Below are positions 49,962 through 62,399 of a DNA stretch of 64,000 bases, piece after piece. Origin of the DNA: Lumbricus rubellus (Eukaryota; Annelida; Clitellata; Crassiclitellata; Lumbricidae); assembly GCA_945859605.1 (NCBI GenBank), contig OX243827.1, forward strand, positions 5,005,845 to 5,069,844, read 5' to 3'. The translations under genes and the position numbers were made by a program. The stretch's first letter is position 1. Each line of letters begins with the position of its first letter. Under the pieces are notes generated by a model. It saw only the letters and a list, made by a program, of their open reading frames with translations. It did not search any database and had not been told where the DNA came from.

Positions 49962-50690
49962 TCTTATATAGCATGAAGATCAATGCTGCAAAGACGAAGG
50001 TCATGACAAATATGGACACGGTGTTGGATACAAGAGTAATCAATGGTAGATCAGAACAGGTAGACTCCTTTGTCTATCTAAGAACCAGAGTAACGAAAGA
50101 TGCAGACTGTAATGTAGAAGTGAAGTCAAGGTTAGCCATGATTAAGTTGACAAAGGTTTGTCAAAAAGTCAAGGTTAGCCATGATTAAGTTGACAAAGGT
50201 TTGGAAGAACAAGGCAATCAGCTCCAAGACAAAGATACGACTGATGAGGGCCTTAGTGTGGCCAGTGGCAACATACGGCTGTGAGACGTGGACTCTAAAG
50301 AAGGAGGAGGAAAGACTTATACAAGCTTTCGAAAACAAATGCATTAGGAAACTACTACGTATTTCATGGACAGAAATGTTAACTAATGAACGAGTTTACA
50401 AATTAGCAAGGACAAAAAGCGAGTTATAAGGCCATGTCAAAACACAGAAATTACGATACTTCGGTCACATACAGGACAATATTGAAAATAGTGTCATGAC
50501 GGGATTGGTGCAGGGTGTTCGTGGTCGCGGTAGACCTAGAATATGCTGGCTTGATAACATCACACTGTGGACCGGTTTATCAGGAGCTGCGCTATTGCGG
50601 ACTGTAAAGGATAGATCTTGCTGGAGTAGTTTGGTCCACTCATGTAGCCAACCGTCGCGTAGCGACGTCGGCGTATTGACATGACATGAC
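49962..50690 (+). mobile_element. 5'-truncated RTE-like LINE with 11-bp target duplication
   Basis: ATAAACGTCAA flanks it (49951-49961 and 50691-50701). It starts MKINAAKTKVMTN and ends with RGRGRPRICWLDNITLW and an ACATGAC tail, the same family as 10740-12637. A 42-bp internal tandem duplication (GTCAAGGTTAGCCATGATTA repeated at about 50126 and 50168) distinguishes it. Confidence 0.9.
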
Positions 50691-50701
50691 ATAAACGTCA
50701 A

Positions 50702-52480
50702 ACATTCTACTTTGAAACAATTATATTTTGCATTTAATTGCGATTAAAAAAATTAATCGTGCGATTAATTTTGATTAAAATTTTTAATCGAATAACAGCC
50801 ATAAAAATGAAAGAGTGGACGGGGCATTTATTGAAGTCTTTCACCATGTATTTCAATTCAATTGGATTCAATTTTCGTTTAATCAGCAATTCGGGGTGGC
50901 AGACCGCAGCATTTTGCATTTAACTAATTTTACAAAGGTTTTATGACTAAGTTTTATATAAGCAACATAAGTAATCAATTAGCGGCCACGAAATTCGCAA
51001 GATAATCTTCCATAGAAATCAAATTCCACTTCTCCTCAGATATTTCAGTAAATCGGTAGAGAAATAATCGCCACAATAATATATTCCTCGATGTAAATAA
51101 TTATAATTTCCGTTGCCGAATTAATTCCAATTTATCCTCTTATTCCACGATTCAGACCGAAATTCACGACGTAAATCCAATACGCCGGAGCCCTTGTCAA
51201 ATGCGACCAATCTGCTTCAATTCGACGACAAGACTGAAATTTCAGACGCGTGGTGAAGTGAGGTTGCTGCGTAAACCCGCGATACAGACAAAGGCCATGT
51301 TAAAGTATACGAAACCTGTCTTTACAGCCATGCTAAAGTATAGGCTGCGATATCATGGAGCCTCTATGTGGAGCAGACAGCGCGGCAAAATTTAGAGATT
51401 ACGTCAGCCTGTTTATTTCGGCCTGCCGCAGTACGTGTGCGTACGCCTCGATATCCTGCTGCTTATCGCTGCGTATTATTAAATATTACTTCTTATATTT
51501 AGTCAACAGCCTGGGCCCGTAGTCTTCGACATTCTTATACGTAGCGTACATTACGTTTTTGGCGTAAATCTATCCTTTTCTCGAATAACGATATAAAATG
51601 GAAGTCACGAGGCAGGCGCAGACCTGTACTCTCTGAATAGCGGTACTCCCATTCTCGACCAGCTATAAGTCTCTAATCCCTAAGATGGCGTCTGTTTGTG
51701 ACTCGAAACTCGCTGCATTCGACAACACCTTACACGTCAAAACGTGTTTAAAACATCTGCAATGAACTCGTATCCTTCGTCGACGGCGAACATTATATTA
51801 GCTTTTATTTTCGCCGTCACAAAATATTAAAATTTGGCTAAATACCCTAGGAAATTGCATTCGAAGCGTGGTATGAATACCAATTTGTGGGTCGCTTGCC
51901 TAACGTGTCTAACGTAGTGGCCGTTCTATCTGTTGTAATTAGTTTGTTCTAGCGACAGCTTGCATATTAAACTCCACAATAAATCAAACGCATGCCACGT
52001 GAAACTGGACAGTTCGAGAAACTAACAAGAAATAGCTCCTTTAAGAATTTTAATTCGGCGACCACTAGCTGAAACTGGTTACGGTTTCATCATATTCTAG
52101 CCACACATCACCGTTCTATTTAAAATCTTTTTCACTTCCTCGCTATGTAATTTTATTACTATACATCTAACTTTCACTCACATAATTAATTTTTTTCTCT
52201 TGTCAAGTCTCTGGATTTGGAATTTAAACTATATTAAATATGAATCGTTTTGCTTTGCGGCCGCCTATTTACTTGCTTACTTCTTGTCGGAGACATGCAT
52301 ATAAATATAGTAGGCTATGCGCATGCGCGATGACCTAGTATCTATAACCACGCTTTAGTGAGATGAATTGATAATCCATGGTCTGCGCCTGCTATATGAC
52401 TTCCATACAAGAGTAAAACCCGTTAAGAGAATAACAAAGTCCGTGAATAGCCTTTTCGCATAGCGTACGCTATTCTATCT
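50702..52480. other. No recognisable gene
   Basis: Inverted AATTAATCG words near 50750-50790 form a short palindrome-rich patch. A minus-strand stretch near 51440-51560 looks faintly coding (NVMYATYKNVEDYGPRLL) but is too short to assign. The rest shows nothing I can support. All of it up to 52302 is duplicated in copy 2. Confidence 0.4.
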
Positions 52481-52481
52481 C

Positions 52482-53216
52482 ATAACTACCGCTCTCAACA
52501 GGAGCGGTAGTTATAGTAGAAGAATTTTAGCTGAAAAATCATCAATCGACTCAACAAATTATTACAAGTTACAGACTTGGCAGAGTTGTTAAGTACACCC
52601 AACTGACGAAAATACCAAAAGTCCCCATAAATCCGAGCTGTGCTCGAGCCGCCATCTTGGAAAATGGCGGACAAAATTCGGTCTTGTAGCAATAACTCAA
52701 GAACCGTCACAGCTACAAAGAAATATAACAGTGCAAAAATGATCCTCATTAAAAGACAAAGAAGTTTGATGTACAACATTTGTTTCTAGGATCAAAAATA
52801 AAAATGTTAGGGCTAGATTTAGGTTGATCTAAAATCATCATTCGCAGCACATTATTTCCATATATTCTTCCCGCCATAAAACTTTGCATGTGGCATTGAT
52901 ATACATAATGATGACTACTTTATCATATGTAACATTTTTATTTTTAATCCTAGAAACAAATGTTATTACCAAACTTGATTGTCTTTAAATGAGGATCATT
53001 TTTGCCATTTTATATTTCTTAGTAGCTGTGACGGTTCTTGAGTTATTACCGAAAATCAGAATATAGGCCGCCATTTTCCAAGATGGCGGCTCGAGCACAG
53101 CTCGGATTTATGGGGACTTTTGGTATTTTCGTCAGTGGGGTGTACTTAACAACTCTACCAAGTCTCTAACTTGTAATAATTTGTTGAGTCGATTTTCCTA
53201 AAATTCTTCCACTATT
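52482..53216. mobile_element. Long-palindrome MITE preceded by a perfect hairpin
   Basis: The arms 52513-52800 and about 52925-53216 are reverse complements over more than 250 bp (for example CCGCCATCTTGGAAAATGGC against GCCATTTTCCAAGATGGCGG). Immediately left is a perfect 13-bp hairpin (ATAACTACCGCTC, 52482-52514). No coding region. It lies outside the confirmed part of the segmental duplication. Confidence 0.8.
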
Positions 53217-53250
53217 ATGGACCTAGGCGCATTTTGCGCTACGTGTAGAG

Positions 53251-53330
53251 CAGGGGTCTCAAACTCAAGTCATCGTGAGGGCCAAATTTGAAAATGTACA
53301 GTGTCTTGCGGGCCGCAACATGAAATTATG
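53251..53330 (+). mobile_element. hAT-like terminus
   Basis: CAGGGGTCTCAAACTCAAGT followed by GAGGGCCAAAT and TGCGGGCCGCAAC is typical of one hAT-type end. The opposite end is not found in the following 700 bp. Confidence 0.45.
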
Positions 53331-53529
53331 TCTTGCAAGTTAAACTATTTATATGGGGTGAGGGTTAGGCCTATGTTGTAATAATGAAATAATTCTGTAA
53401 ATTCACCTAAGTTAATATTATACGTTCAGTGTAAACATAATTGTACACTACGCAAAATTAAAAACTCTGTCACAGAGATATAGGGCTTTATAGGCCTACT
53501 AGCTGGGGTACCCGGCGATGCCCGGGAAT

Positions 53530-53810
53530 TTTATGTGAATAGCCGTGAAGCTATGGCGACGGAATGGAAATAGCAAACGTATTTTCGCGCCCCACCATGG
53601 CCTCCTCCAAACTGGGAAAAAAATTCGCCCCCAAAACTTTTCACACCCCCATACAGCCCCCACCAGGACCATGCGGAGCGAGGTGTGTGTTGGTCTGAGG
53701 CGAGGTGGTGCCGGTGGCAACCTATCTAGCTGCAACTTTTCAGGTGAATAGCTGTGAAACTATGTCGATGGAACGAAAATAGCAAAAGTTTGAGTTTTCG
53801 CACCCCTGGT
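53530..53810 (+). repeat. Two direct repeats of a CCCGGCGATGCCCGGG-associated element
   Basis: GTGAATAGCCGTGAAGCTATG (53535) recurs in diverged form at 53743, about 208 bp away, each followed by a TAGCAAA ... TTTTCGC phrase. The stretch begins with the palindrome-like GTACCCGGCGATGCCCGGG. Type unknown. Confidence 0.55.
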
Positions 53811-53905
53811 GGGAGAGATTCACCAACCCCTCCAATGGCTGGACCTGACGGTCCTCTGTCTATATGCAAAGTTTCAGATCACCCGCTAAAGAACTGCAAA
53901 AATTG

Positions 53906-54014
53906 GGGAAGGTCATTCCAGATTGACGGCCCCACAAGCATTAATGGATACAAGCTTTACTCCCCCATTTCGATATCTGGGTTTGAGACGAAGTCTTCCA
54001 CTTTGGAACTTCAG
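53906..54014 (+). repeat. 109-bp extra copy of TIR-element sequence at the duplication junction
   Basis: Identical or nearly so to 46020-46128 and 57990-58098. It directly precedes copy 2 of the TGT...ACA transposon. It is the only part of the TIR element found outside its two full copies. Confidence 0.9.
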
Positions 54015-56323
54015 TGTATGAAATGCCATGAAATATTGTCCGAAACATACTGTCATTGGTTAACGTGACCGCTAACGTCAGACAGCAACTGTCAAACAAA
54101 GGTATTAATAGAACCGTGAGATCTTGTCCGGGAAAGACATAAAATACCAAAGATAATAATTCCAACACAGCCTGTCCTTCTAATAATAGACATCGACATC
54201 TATATTAAGAACTTGTTATTAACAGTAGCCACAGAGCGTTTCCGAAAAAGACCTTATAAATATTATAGGCCTACAAAAGATAAAAATTCCAACGTCTCAT
54301 AAAATTTGGGAGCTATAATTACGAGAAACAGGGCAAAGAAACACGAACTACATATTTGCGTTTAATTAGCTAAGACTCTTCCATAATAATAACTCAATTA
54401 TCTAGCCACGTGCTTCTCCGCATACTTTCTTTCAGAATTGGATATTCTATTGAAATATTAGGCCTATATTCGGACAAAATTGGCGATTAAAACTCGGGGC
54501 CAAATAACTGTTTACCACTGCAACACGCAGCCTACACATGCTAAAATATTTGTGGCAATAATTTATATGCATTGAAGGGGGTCACGACAACTGGTCTACA
54601 GACAACTGGTCTAACGACAAGTGGTCTACAGACAGCCAGCGCTTTAAGAAATGGAAGCTGTATGAAAGTGTTTTTATAGGTGAAATGGAGGTTGCATTGA
54701 TAAAAAACCGCAAGAGAGATGGAATCTAGATGAAGATTCTTTTACAGGTGAAATAGAAGCTGGATTGACAAAAATGACGCGTGCGAAATAAAAGCTGCAT
54801 GAAGGTTTATCTAGGTCTGAAATAGAAGCTGGATTGATGAAAAAACGCTTAAGTGATTGAAGCTAGATGACGGTATTTTTATATCTGAAATAGAAACTGG
54901 AATGACGAAAATACCGAGCGAGAAATAGAAAGTATTTGTAGATCTGAAGTAGAAATTGGATGCATGTTGAAATCCATGAATGTGAAAAGGATTTAGTTTT
55001 TTCCCTCATAAGTCCAGCTTCTATTTCATCAACACTAGTCGTCTGTAGACCAGCTGTCGTTAGACCAATTGTCTGTAGACGAGTCGCCGTTAGACGAGTT
55101 GTCTGTTGACCAATTGTCGTGGAACCGTATTGGAGAGTTCTAACCCAGGTGCACTGTAGTTTTACAATGGCTATCATTAAGTAGGCTGCTAGTAAGTCAG
55201 TCAGTCAGTCAGTCTAAGTGAGAATATTGTTCATTAGACCACCAGCAAACGCATAGTAGTTTGTACAATAATAAATTATAGAAACATTTAAGCAAAGTCA
55301 TACAACATTCTCATAACAAAGCTTTCGGCATGAGATTCAACTCTCTTGTGTACATTAGCTCGAGTATTGTATGAAGTAACTTATGGGAAGGGTAGTGAAG
55401 AATGTGAAAAGGATTGAAGAGGATAGAGCTGAAAAGATCTAAGCCCCTAGAACAGAGTGCGTCAATACTTGGAAAATCATGCAGTTAAGATGAAGCCTGA
55501 ACGGGGAGTTGTTTAAAAACACCGTGAAGACGTCTACGCCCATGGCATTTGCAAATACCCACCATACAGGGAAGGCATAAAGTTTAATCTAATCTGGGCA
55601 TGGCAGTAGCTCTAACCACATCAAAAGCCGTAATTTTTGGGCATTTGCTTAAATTATCGAAATAAAAACCATACTAAATAATTATGTTCTCTGAAACCTT
55701 AAAACCACTCATAATAATTATATTTATTATGTGGTAATAAAGTACGCTGCAAAATATGTCAATAATAAAGCGCTACAAAATGTGCGAGTTCCATCGGTCA
55801 ATTTGATATAAAAAATAATGCTGCACGGGGCTAATAATTTAGAAAACCGAATCAATGGATTACTTCAGATAAACACAACTATCATGGAGAAGTGAAATTA
55901 GCTGAGGCATTTATGAAGGCCGCAAGCCTTTTAAAGATTTAGCCCATATTTACATACGCCTCTACTCATAACTACTTGGCCTGTTCTACGATGGGAATTT
56001 CTATCTAAAAATAGAAATAGGGTCATCGCAATGGCAACTACAAACATGTTGCTTTTCAACAATAATAATTCTACTGTTCACATCCTTGTTTTCTCATCTC
56101 TTATGACAAAAATATTTTTGCCAAGTGTTATTGATAATATTACCTTTCAAGCGGACAATATCTCTCGAAGTACTGCTTCGACAAGCGGGATACATGTAAC
56201 GGCAGAGTAGGACACGATTTCATGCCGACAATATCTCATACGTGACCGCATGAAATACTGTCTTGACAACGGAAGTGGGCGGAGTCTGACAACATTTCAT
56301 GCCGGACATATTTTCACGCCACA
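54015..56323. mobile_element. TGT...ACA transposon, duplicate copy with altered left end
   Basis: The right end and its CCGG (56324-56327) are as in copy 1. The left end reads TGTATGAAATGCCATGAAAT, a shortened TIR, and its flank is not the RT gene but the 109-bp TIR-element fragment. The foldback element recurs at 54583-55121. Confidence 0.85.
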
Positions 56324-57012
56324 CCGGCATTGGTTGGGATCAGGATAGGTTGAAGGATCTGGACTTTGCGGATGACATAGCACTGTTAAGCGAAACACAC
56401 ATGGATTTGCAGCGGATGACTACGAGACTACAAGAACTGGGGGAGGGAGTGGGGTTACACATCAGCAGTGCAAAGACTAAAGCTATGCTATGATAATCGG
56501 CGACAGTGAACATCCGAACATCAAAATCGGGCAAGAAAGCATAGAGTATGTCAACAGCTTTCCATATCTGGGCAGCTATATGGAAGGGGATGGAGGAATA
56601 GAGGTGGATGTAAGGACAAGAATTGGTAAAGCAGCTGCGGTCTTCAAGAGAATGAGAACAGTGTGGAAATCCGGAGCGATACACAGTGACACGAAGATTC
56701 GACTGTATTCGTCGTTGGTGCTGCCTGTGGTATTATATGCAAGTGAAACATGGAAAACAACGGCGAAGATAACAAAACAACTAAATGTCTTCCACCGGAG
56801 ATGCCTATCCTGGGCATCTCATGGAGAGATCACATCAGAAATGAGAAGGTGTTGAAATTGGCGGGAGCAAGAGACGTACATTTAAGGAAGATCTGGAGAA
56901 GATGGGACTGGGTTGGGACGAGGCGGAGGAGCTAGCTGGTGACCGTATGGAGTGGCGAAGACTTGTTGACCAATGCTCCGATCGGAACAGGAGGAACTAA
57001 GTCTAAGTAAGT
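56324..57012 (+). mobile_element. RTE-like LINE 3' part, duplicate copy
   Basis: Same RT segment as 44359-45042 (DLDFADDIALLSE and onward), with an extra ATGCT that splits the frame near 56484. CTTCGCCC follows at 57013-57020. The 5' half present in copy 1 is missing. Confidence 0.85.
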
Positions 57013-57020
57013 CTTCGCCC

Positions 57021-57198
57021 GACATCCTGTACGAGTACAACTTCGACCTCAAACCCGCGAATTCTTCGATTTGTTTACCCGCTGCCTCGTCTATGAACAT
57101 GCCTATAACTTTCTTATTTTCACCCGTTTCTACCCCGGTTGGATGGTCTTTCGGATACTCGCTCGTATCGAATCTACCTCGAACCTCGCCGGCGATAT
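57021..57198 (-). pseudogene. PolB remnant segment, duplicate copy
   Basis: Same as 45051-45228 (FIDEAAGKQIEE, LRSKLYSYRMSGED). Confidence 0.85.
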
Positions 57199-60100
57199 TA
57201 GTTGGGCTGCGGATGCTTTCGACCCGGAAAAATTGGCAACGAGCTGGAATTAGAATAAAATTAAAGATAAGATAATTATAATACTAGAAAATGGTCCCCA
57301 GCCTCTCAAATCTCAAGGGAATTTATTTTATTAGAGAAATTTGAAGGCATAGAATCGCAATGCTATTTCAGCGCTGTACCTCGGACATTTTTGTTATACT
57401 ACTACCGTCCCAATCACTTATTGGTACAGGTTGCGGAGCCCTGAAGAATTGACAATAAGCTGTTTTCCCATGAAAAGTTTTATTTATAGATTGAAGTAAA
57501 TTATCCACATAATATTATAGGTAAAAATCACGCTAGTCAGTGTTTTTAACTAGCCGAATAGTGTAGGCCATGACTGCGGCAGCGCATGTTCGCCGATAGG
57601 CCTACCTGGGAATACAGCAAATATCTTTGGACTAGTCACCTTAATGTCTCGCGCGACATTTGCTGTACTCTCCGAGATCTGCCGAAAATGCGGTCACAGA
57701 TAAACTATCGGTTGTGTAGTTTGAAAGCAGCTAATTTATTTCTATACTAATAATTATAATGATAGTAATAATAATACCATAGCTGGGACAAATGGATGAA
57801 ATATTAAGGGAAGGGCTTGAATGCATCCTTAACTTCAGTTTGAACAAGTTTTTTTCATTATTAGAATTTATATAGCGCCTCTTAAAGAAACTACTCAGAG
57901 GCGCTCCCAGCCCATCCACGACTAAAGAAAAAAGATTTAATGGACTTGAGAAATAAAGATTGACTGGTCAGGCGGAGGAGATGGAGGTTTGGGGAAGGTC
58001 ATTCCAGATTGACGGCCCCACAAGCATTAATGGATACAAGCTTTACTCCCCCATTTCGATATCTGGGTTTGAGACGAAGTCTTCCACTTTGGAACTTCAG
58101 TCTGCCATTTTGACCAAATGCACCATTGTCACTTCTTGTGCTCTGCTGCTCTTCATGAACAATGAGACGGTGCTATTTGGACTTTGGTTGGTCCTTGACC
58201 TCTGTCTTCCTCACATGTGTCGATGTGGAGACAATGTTGGATCAAATGATCGCCATGCAGTGGTTTGTAGGCAATCAGAGGGATATTCCATCCAACATAA
58301 TACCATTAATGACATAATTAGCCATTCGCTTCAAAGTGCGGATATACCAAACAGAAAAGAGCCAGCGAATCTCATGCGGACCGATGGCATACTGGTTCCT
58401 TGGTCTGATAGCGAATACATGACCTGGGATGCAATAGTGGTTCACACTTGTGCTACTTCGTACCTATGTCTCAGACAGCTATTTCGGCAGGTTCTGCAGC
58501 TGAACAGGCTCCTGTTCAGAAGACTGCCAAAATATGGATTGCTGCCTGCACCCGCATATTTGTTCCAGTTGTCTTTGATATTATGGCATCTGCAAAACAA
58601 TCAGTTTGCTCAGTAACAGAGTGACGCTGCATGATCAATGATTACCACTCCAGCACCATGTTGTCTCCTTGGCTTAGCCTCCCTGAATTTTGACCTGGCA
58701 TCGGAACGAACAGGGCAGTTTGGCTATTGGGACTTGATTTGACATATTGCTGGTGAATAAGCTGGTCACTCTGACTTCGCTTTTGTTGGCGCTTGGGAAT
58801 TCTTGATTTACATTACACTCAGACAAAGTCGTACATACTAATCCTGCGGTGTCAAGGACAGATCTTACGCTGCCATTCTTCACTCTGCAGATAGACAACA
58901 GTCAACTGCACAACTAGAGACCACCATGAGGAGGTACTGGCAAAGGTCTCCATAGTTTATTCATCACGAGCCTTAAACCTACCAATTTCATCATAATCAC
59001 CAAGAGCATATACCCAATCTTTCAAATTTCTAAGAACTGTTTTCAGAACATCAACTCCCATCCGACAGACCACATTCAGTGATTGTAAAGTGATAACTTC
59101 TACAGCTCAAAGTCTCAAAGGCTGGTCGAATAGAAGTTTCTTGGTCCAGTCACACATAAATAACAGGGTTGACAATATGTATGATCTGTCACCTATTAGT
59201 ATACTTGTTATTTAACAATTTGTATTTATACTGGTGCTATTTTGTTATTTTTGACTGTGTACTTTTTTATATTTTACACCTATCATTCTGAAGAACTGCC
59301 ACCTTGGTCAAACTGTATACCTGCGAGGAAGGCCTTTACAGTGATATTAGACTTGCCTGCTATTTTCTTGTATTTTAAATGTGGTATTAATAGCCTTTTG
59401 GTGCAGTTTTGTTTGTTTAAAAATGTTGAGGTGGTAGATGTTCAGACAAAAATTACAACGCTACATTCAGAATTGCTTGATTCTTGTAACCTGGTGATGT
59501 GGATGAGTGGAGCAGCTGTCAAGGCGGGTGTCATCTGGCTCAAAATTGGACAGTGGAGGAGCAGAGGAGTGCAATGTGTCTTAATTCTGCACATGACTGT
59601 CAGAAGAATGTTAATGTTCACTCTGCATAATATCTCTAAATTTAATTATTATTATTTTTGGAATATAGATAAGAATGCATATAAATAAGAATGAATAGCC
59701 TGTAAGAAAACAACAATTATTTTAAAATATCAAGTAAATGCCTCTTTCTGATATTAGATTTGTTTTTCTGTGACTTTGTTTAAATTGCATGATAATAGGC
59801 CTATTCTGCGGATTATTTTGTGAATAATTGCAACACAACTAATGTCACAAGAGCTCTGCAGAGATAACTGTATTCACATTCAAGACTGCAATGCATTTTT
59901 GCCCCAAAATCAAAGATTCAGAATGTTTAGACCTATAAATGCAAGGATATATGGAACTATAAGGCCTAAGCTTATATAACATATTGACGAAATACACAAC
60001 GAAATCGAGAAAATTAAAATAGTACAGTACTCTGCTGTATAGTATTAATCAGTTTCAGTTCGTCCTTGAATGGTATAAACTCCCACGAAAATTGCACACG

Positions 60101-60771
60101 CAGCTACTTATAATGCAGATGCACTCTATATCGTACGGAACCAGCAAACAACAGGCTGCTGATTCGGTACAATAACCTCTAATTTCTTTCTAAAAGATAT
60201 CGTGTCTTCCGGTAGACTGTCGATTTGAATGATACATTAAAACGAATAATAAAGTATTTCTAATTGTCAAAATATAAATGTTTTAGTCCGTTGTTTACAA
60301 TGATATTTTCGGCAAAAGCTGACTTTTTGGCTCACAATCTGGCGCGCTAGCCTAGTTTCACTCCATACAATTTCTCTTTATAAAATAACCCACAGCGAGA
60401 GTTGAGTGGCCAGGGACCATTTGTAAGATACATTATTATTATTATATTTGTAATTATTTTTTTATATTTGTAATTATTTTTTATTTCCATCATGTTGCAA
60501 ATTTTTTTCGGTCAGTACACTGCAGTTCTTTTAAATGCAACCCGGCTTCGAGATTAAGCTATGGCCTTGTTGTAAAACCGATACAACGCTGAAATAGCTT
60601 ATGATTTCATGCCGTCAAACTTCTCTAATAAAATAAATTCCCTTCAGATCTCAGGGGCTGGGGACCATTTGTCGGATATATTATTATCCTGTCTTTAATT
60701 ATTTGTTATTTCCAGCTTGTTGCCAATTTTTTCCGGGTAGTACATTGCAATTATTTTAACGCAGCCCGACT
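57199..60771. mobile_element. TIR transposon, duplicate copy
   Basis: Duplicate of 45229-48802, including both long TIRs and the L2-type tail at 57861-57920. One amino-acid-changing difference from copy 1 lies in the coding remnant. Confidence 0.75.
57960..58650 (+). pseudogene. Retroelement C-terminal domain remnant, duplicate copy
   Basis: As 45990-46680; residue 64 differs (Phe here, Cys in copy 1). The same frameshift follows HTCATSYL, so the lesion predates the duplication. Confidence 0.5.
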
Positions 60772-61466
60772 ATATCGGCGTAAAGATCGTCGGTCTTTAT
60801 TTCGTACGCTAAAGAATCCGTATTGGTGAATAACAATAACAGCTTAAAAAAGTCTTTCTCGAAATAGTTAGTAGCTCTCGTTCTCAATTCCTTATTCAGG
60901 TCGATATACTTTTTCAGCCAAGCGCTTTCTTCGAATTTTATTCCTCGATGAATTTTAACGATTTTCAATCCGAGACTTTCGTACAACTTTAAATTACCGT
61001 AATGAACAACGCACTTCTTTTTATCGTTTTAATTTTAAATTAGTTTCGTTACATCCGATCCTGCGGGTTTTATGCTCTAGGGAGCTAAACGATAATAGTT
61101 ATGCTGGTTGTGTAATTCCTTAGGCTTAGGATATTCTAAATCGACTTTCAGCGCCGTCGACGTAATCATACGGGTAAACGCCTTTTCTGAGTAAAAGATC
61201 TAACTTCTCGCTATTAAAAAATATCACTAAATTCTTACACTGATCTTTCCTGAGATTTTTCGATAACGCGTCGAGACTCGAGGGCATGAATCTAAATTTC
61301 TAAAACTATCGATAATTTTACGGTAATCTCTTTTCCCTCTTTATTTACAAAATTATCAACAACGCCTTCTATGCTAAAAGATATGTACTTTTCTTCGTTA
61401 TTAGGAATGCAATTGATTTTCTCGCCGTGTTCGCCTCGCAATTTCTTTATAAATAAATGGCCATCG
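60772..61466 (-). pseudogene. PolB remnant, duplicate copy with 271-bp deletion
   Basis: As 48803-49768 but lacking the segment with motif B (VFGKTM) and the downstream KTNYDSRTIFDEN region. Motif C side and HRGIKF side are fused. Confidence 0.85.
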
Positions 61467-61659
61467 CAGCAGTTCCCAACCCGTGGCCCGCGGGCCAAAC
61501 GTGGCCCGCGAGGCCTAAAAAATGGCCCGCCAGGTCTAAAAAATGGCCCTCATCTCTCAAAGAATTAACAAAAATATTTGAAAAAATTGACAATTTGGAC
61601 ACGATAGAACATGTAATTATTTTCCAATACAAATGTTTTTGGAAGTCTATAAACGTCAA

Positions 61660-62388
61660 TCTTATATAGCATGAAGATCAATGCTGCAAAGACGAAGGTC
61701 ATGACAAATATGGACACGGTGTTGGATACAAGAGTAATCAATGGTAGATCAGAACAGGTAGACTCCTTTGTCTATCTAAGAACCAGAGTAACGAAAGATG
61801 CAGACTGTAATGTAGAAGTGAAGTCAAGGTTAGCCATGATTAAGTTGACAAAGGTTTGTCAAAAAGTCAAGGTTAGCCATGATTAAGTTGACAAAGGTTT
61901 GGAAGAACAAGGCAATCAGCTCCAAGACAAAGATACGACTGATGAGGGCCTTAGTGTGGCCAGTGGCAACATACGGCTGTGAGACGTGGACTCTAAAGAA
62001 GGAGGAGGAAAGACTTATACAAGCTTTCGAAAACAAATGCATTAGGAAACTACTACGTATTTCATGGACAGAAATGTTAACTAATGAACGAGTTTACAAA
62101 TTAGCAAGGACAAAAAGCGAGTTATAAGGCCATGTCAAAACACAGAAATTACGATACTTCGGTCACATACAGGACAATATTGAAAATAGTGTCATGACGG
62201 GATTGGTGCAGGGTGTTCGTGGTCGCGGTAGACCTAGAATATGCTGGCTTGATAACATCACACTGTGGACCGGTTTATCAGGAGCTGCGCTATTGCGGAC
62301 TGTAAAGGATAGATCTTGCTGGAGTAGTTTGGTCCACTCATGTAGCCAACCGTCGCGTAGCGACGTCGGCGTATTGACATGACATGAC
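61660..62388 (+). mobile_element. 5'-truncated RTE-like LINE, duplicate copy
   Basis: As 49962-50690, with the same 11-bp target duplication (61649-61659 and 62389-62399) and the same internal 42-bp tandem duplication. The hAT-like terminus is repeated at 61467. Confidence 0.9.
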
Positions 62389-62399
62389 ATAAACGTCAA

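Larger units (their letters stand above)
42062..52302 (+). repeat. Segmental duplication, copy 1
   Basis: Matches 54027-64000 with very few differences: a 5-bp insertion in copy 2 near 56484, single-base changes near 46184, 48227 and 48477, a 1-bp indel near 47711, and about 271 bp present only here (about 48868-49140). It may extend beyond 52302, but the window ends. Confidence 0.97.

Noticed and set aside
44490..57100. Many open frames of 60-120 codons in the duplicated region (for example 45003-45305, 46704-46928, 47272-47712 and their copies)
   Set aside because: They lie antisense to PolB or RT remnants or in transposon interiors, lack motifs, and are duplicated only because the whole segment is.
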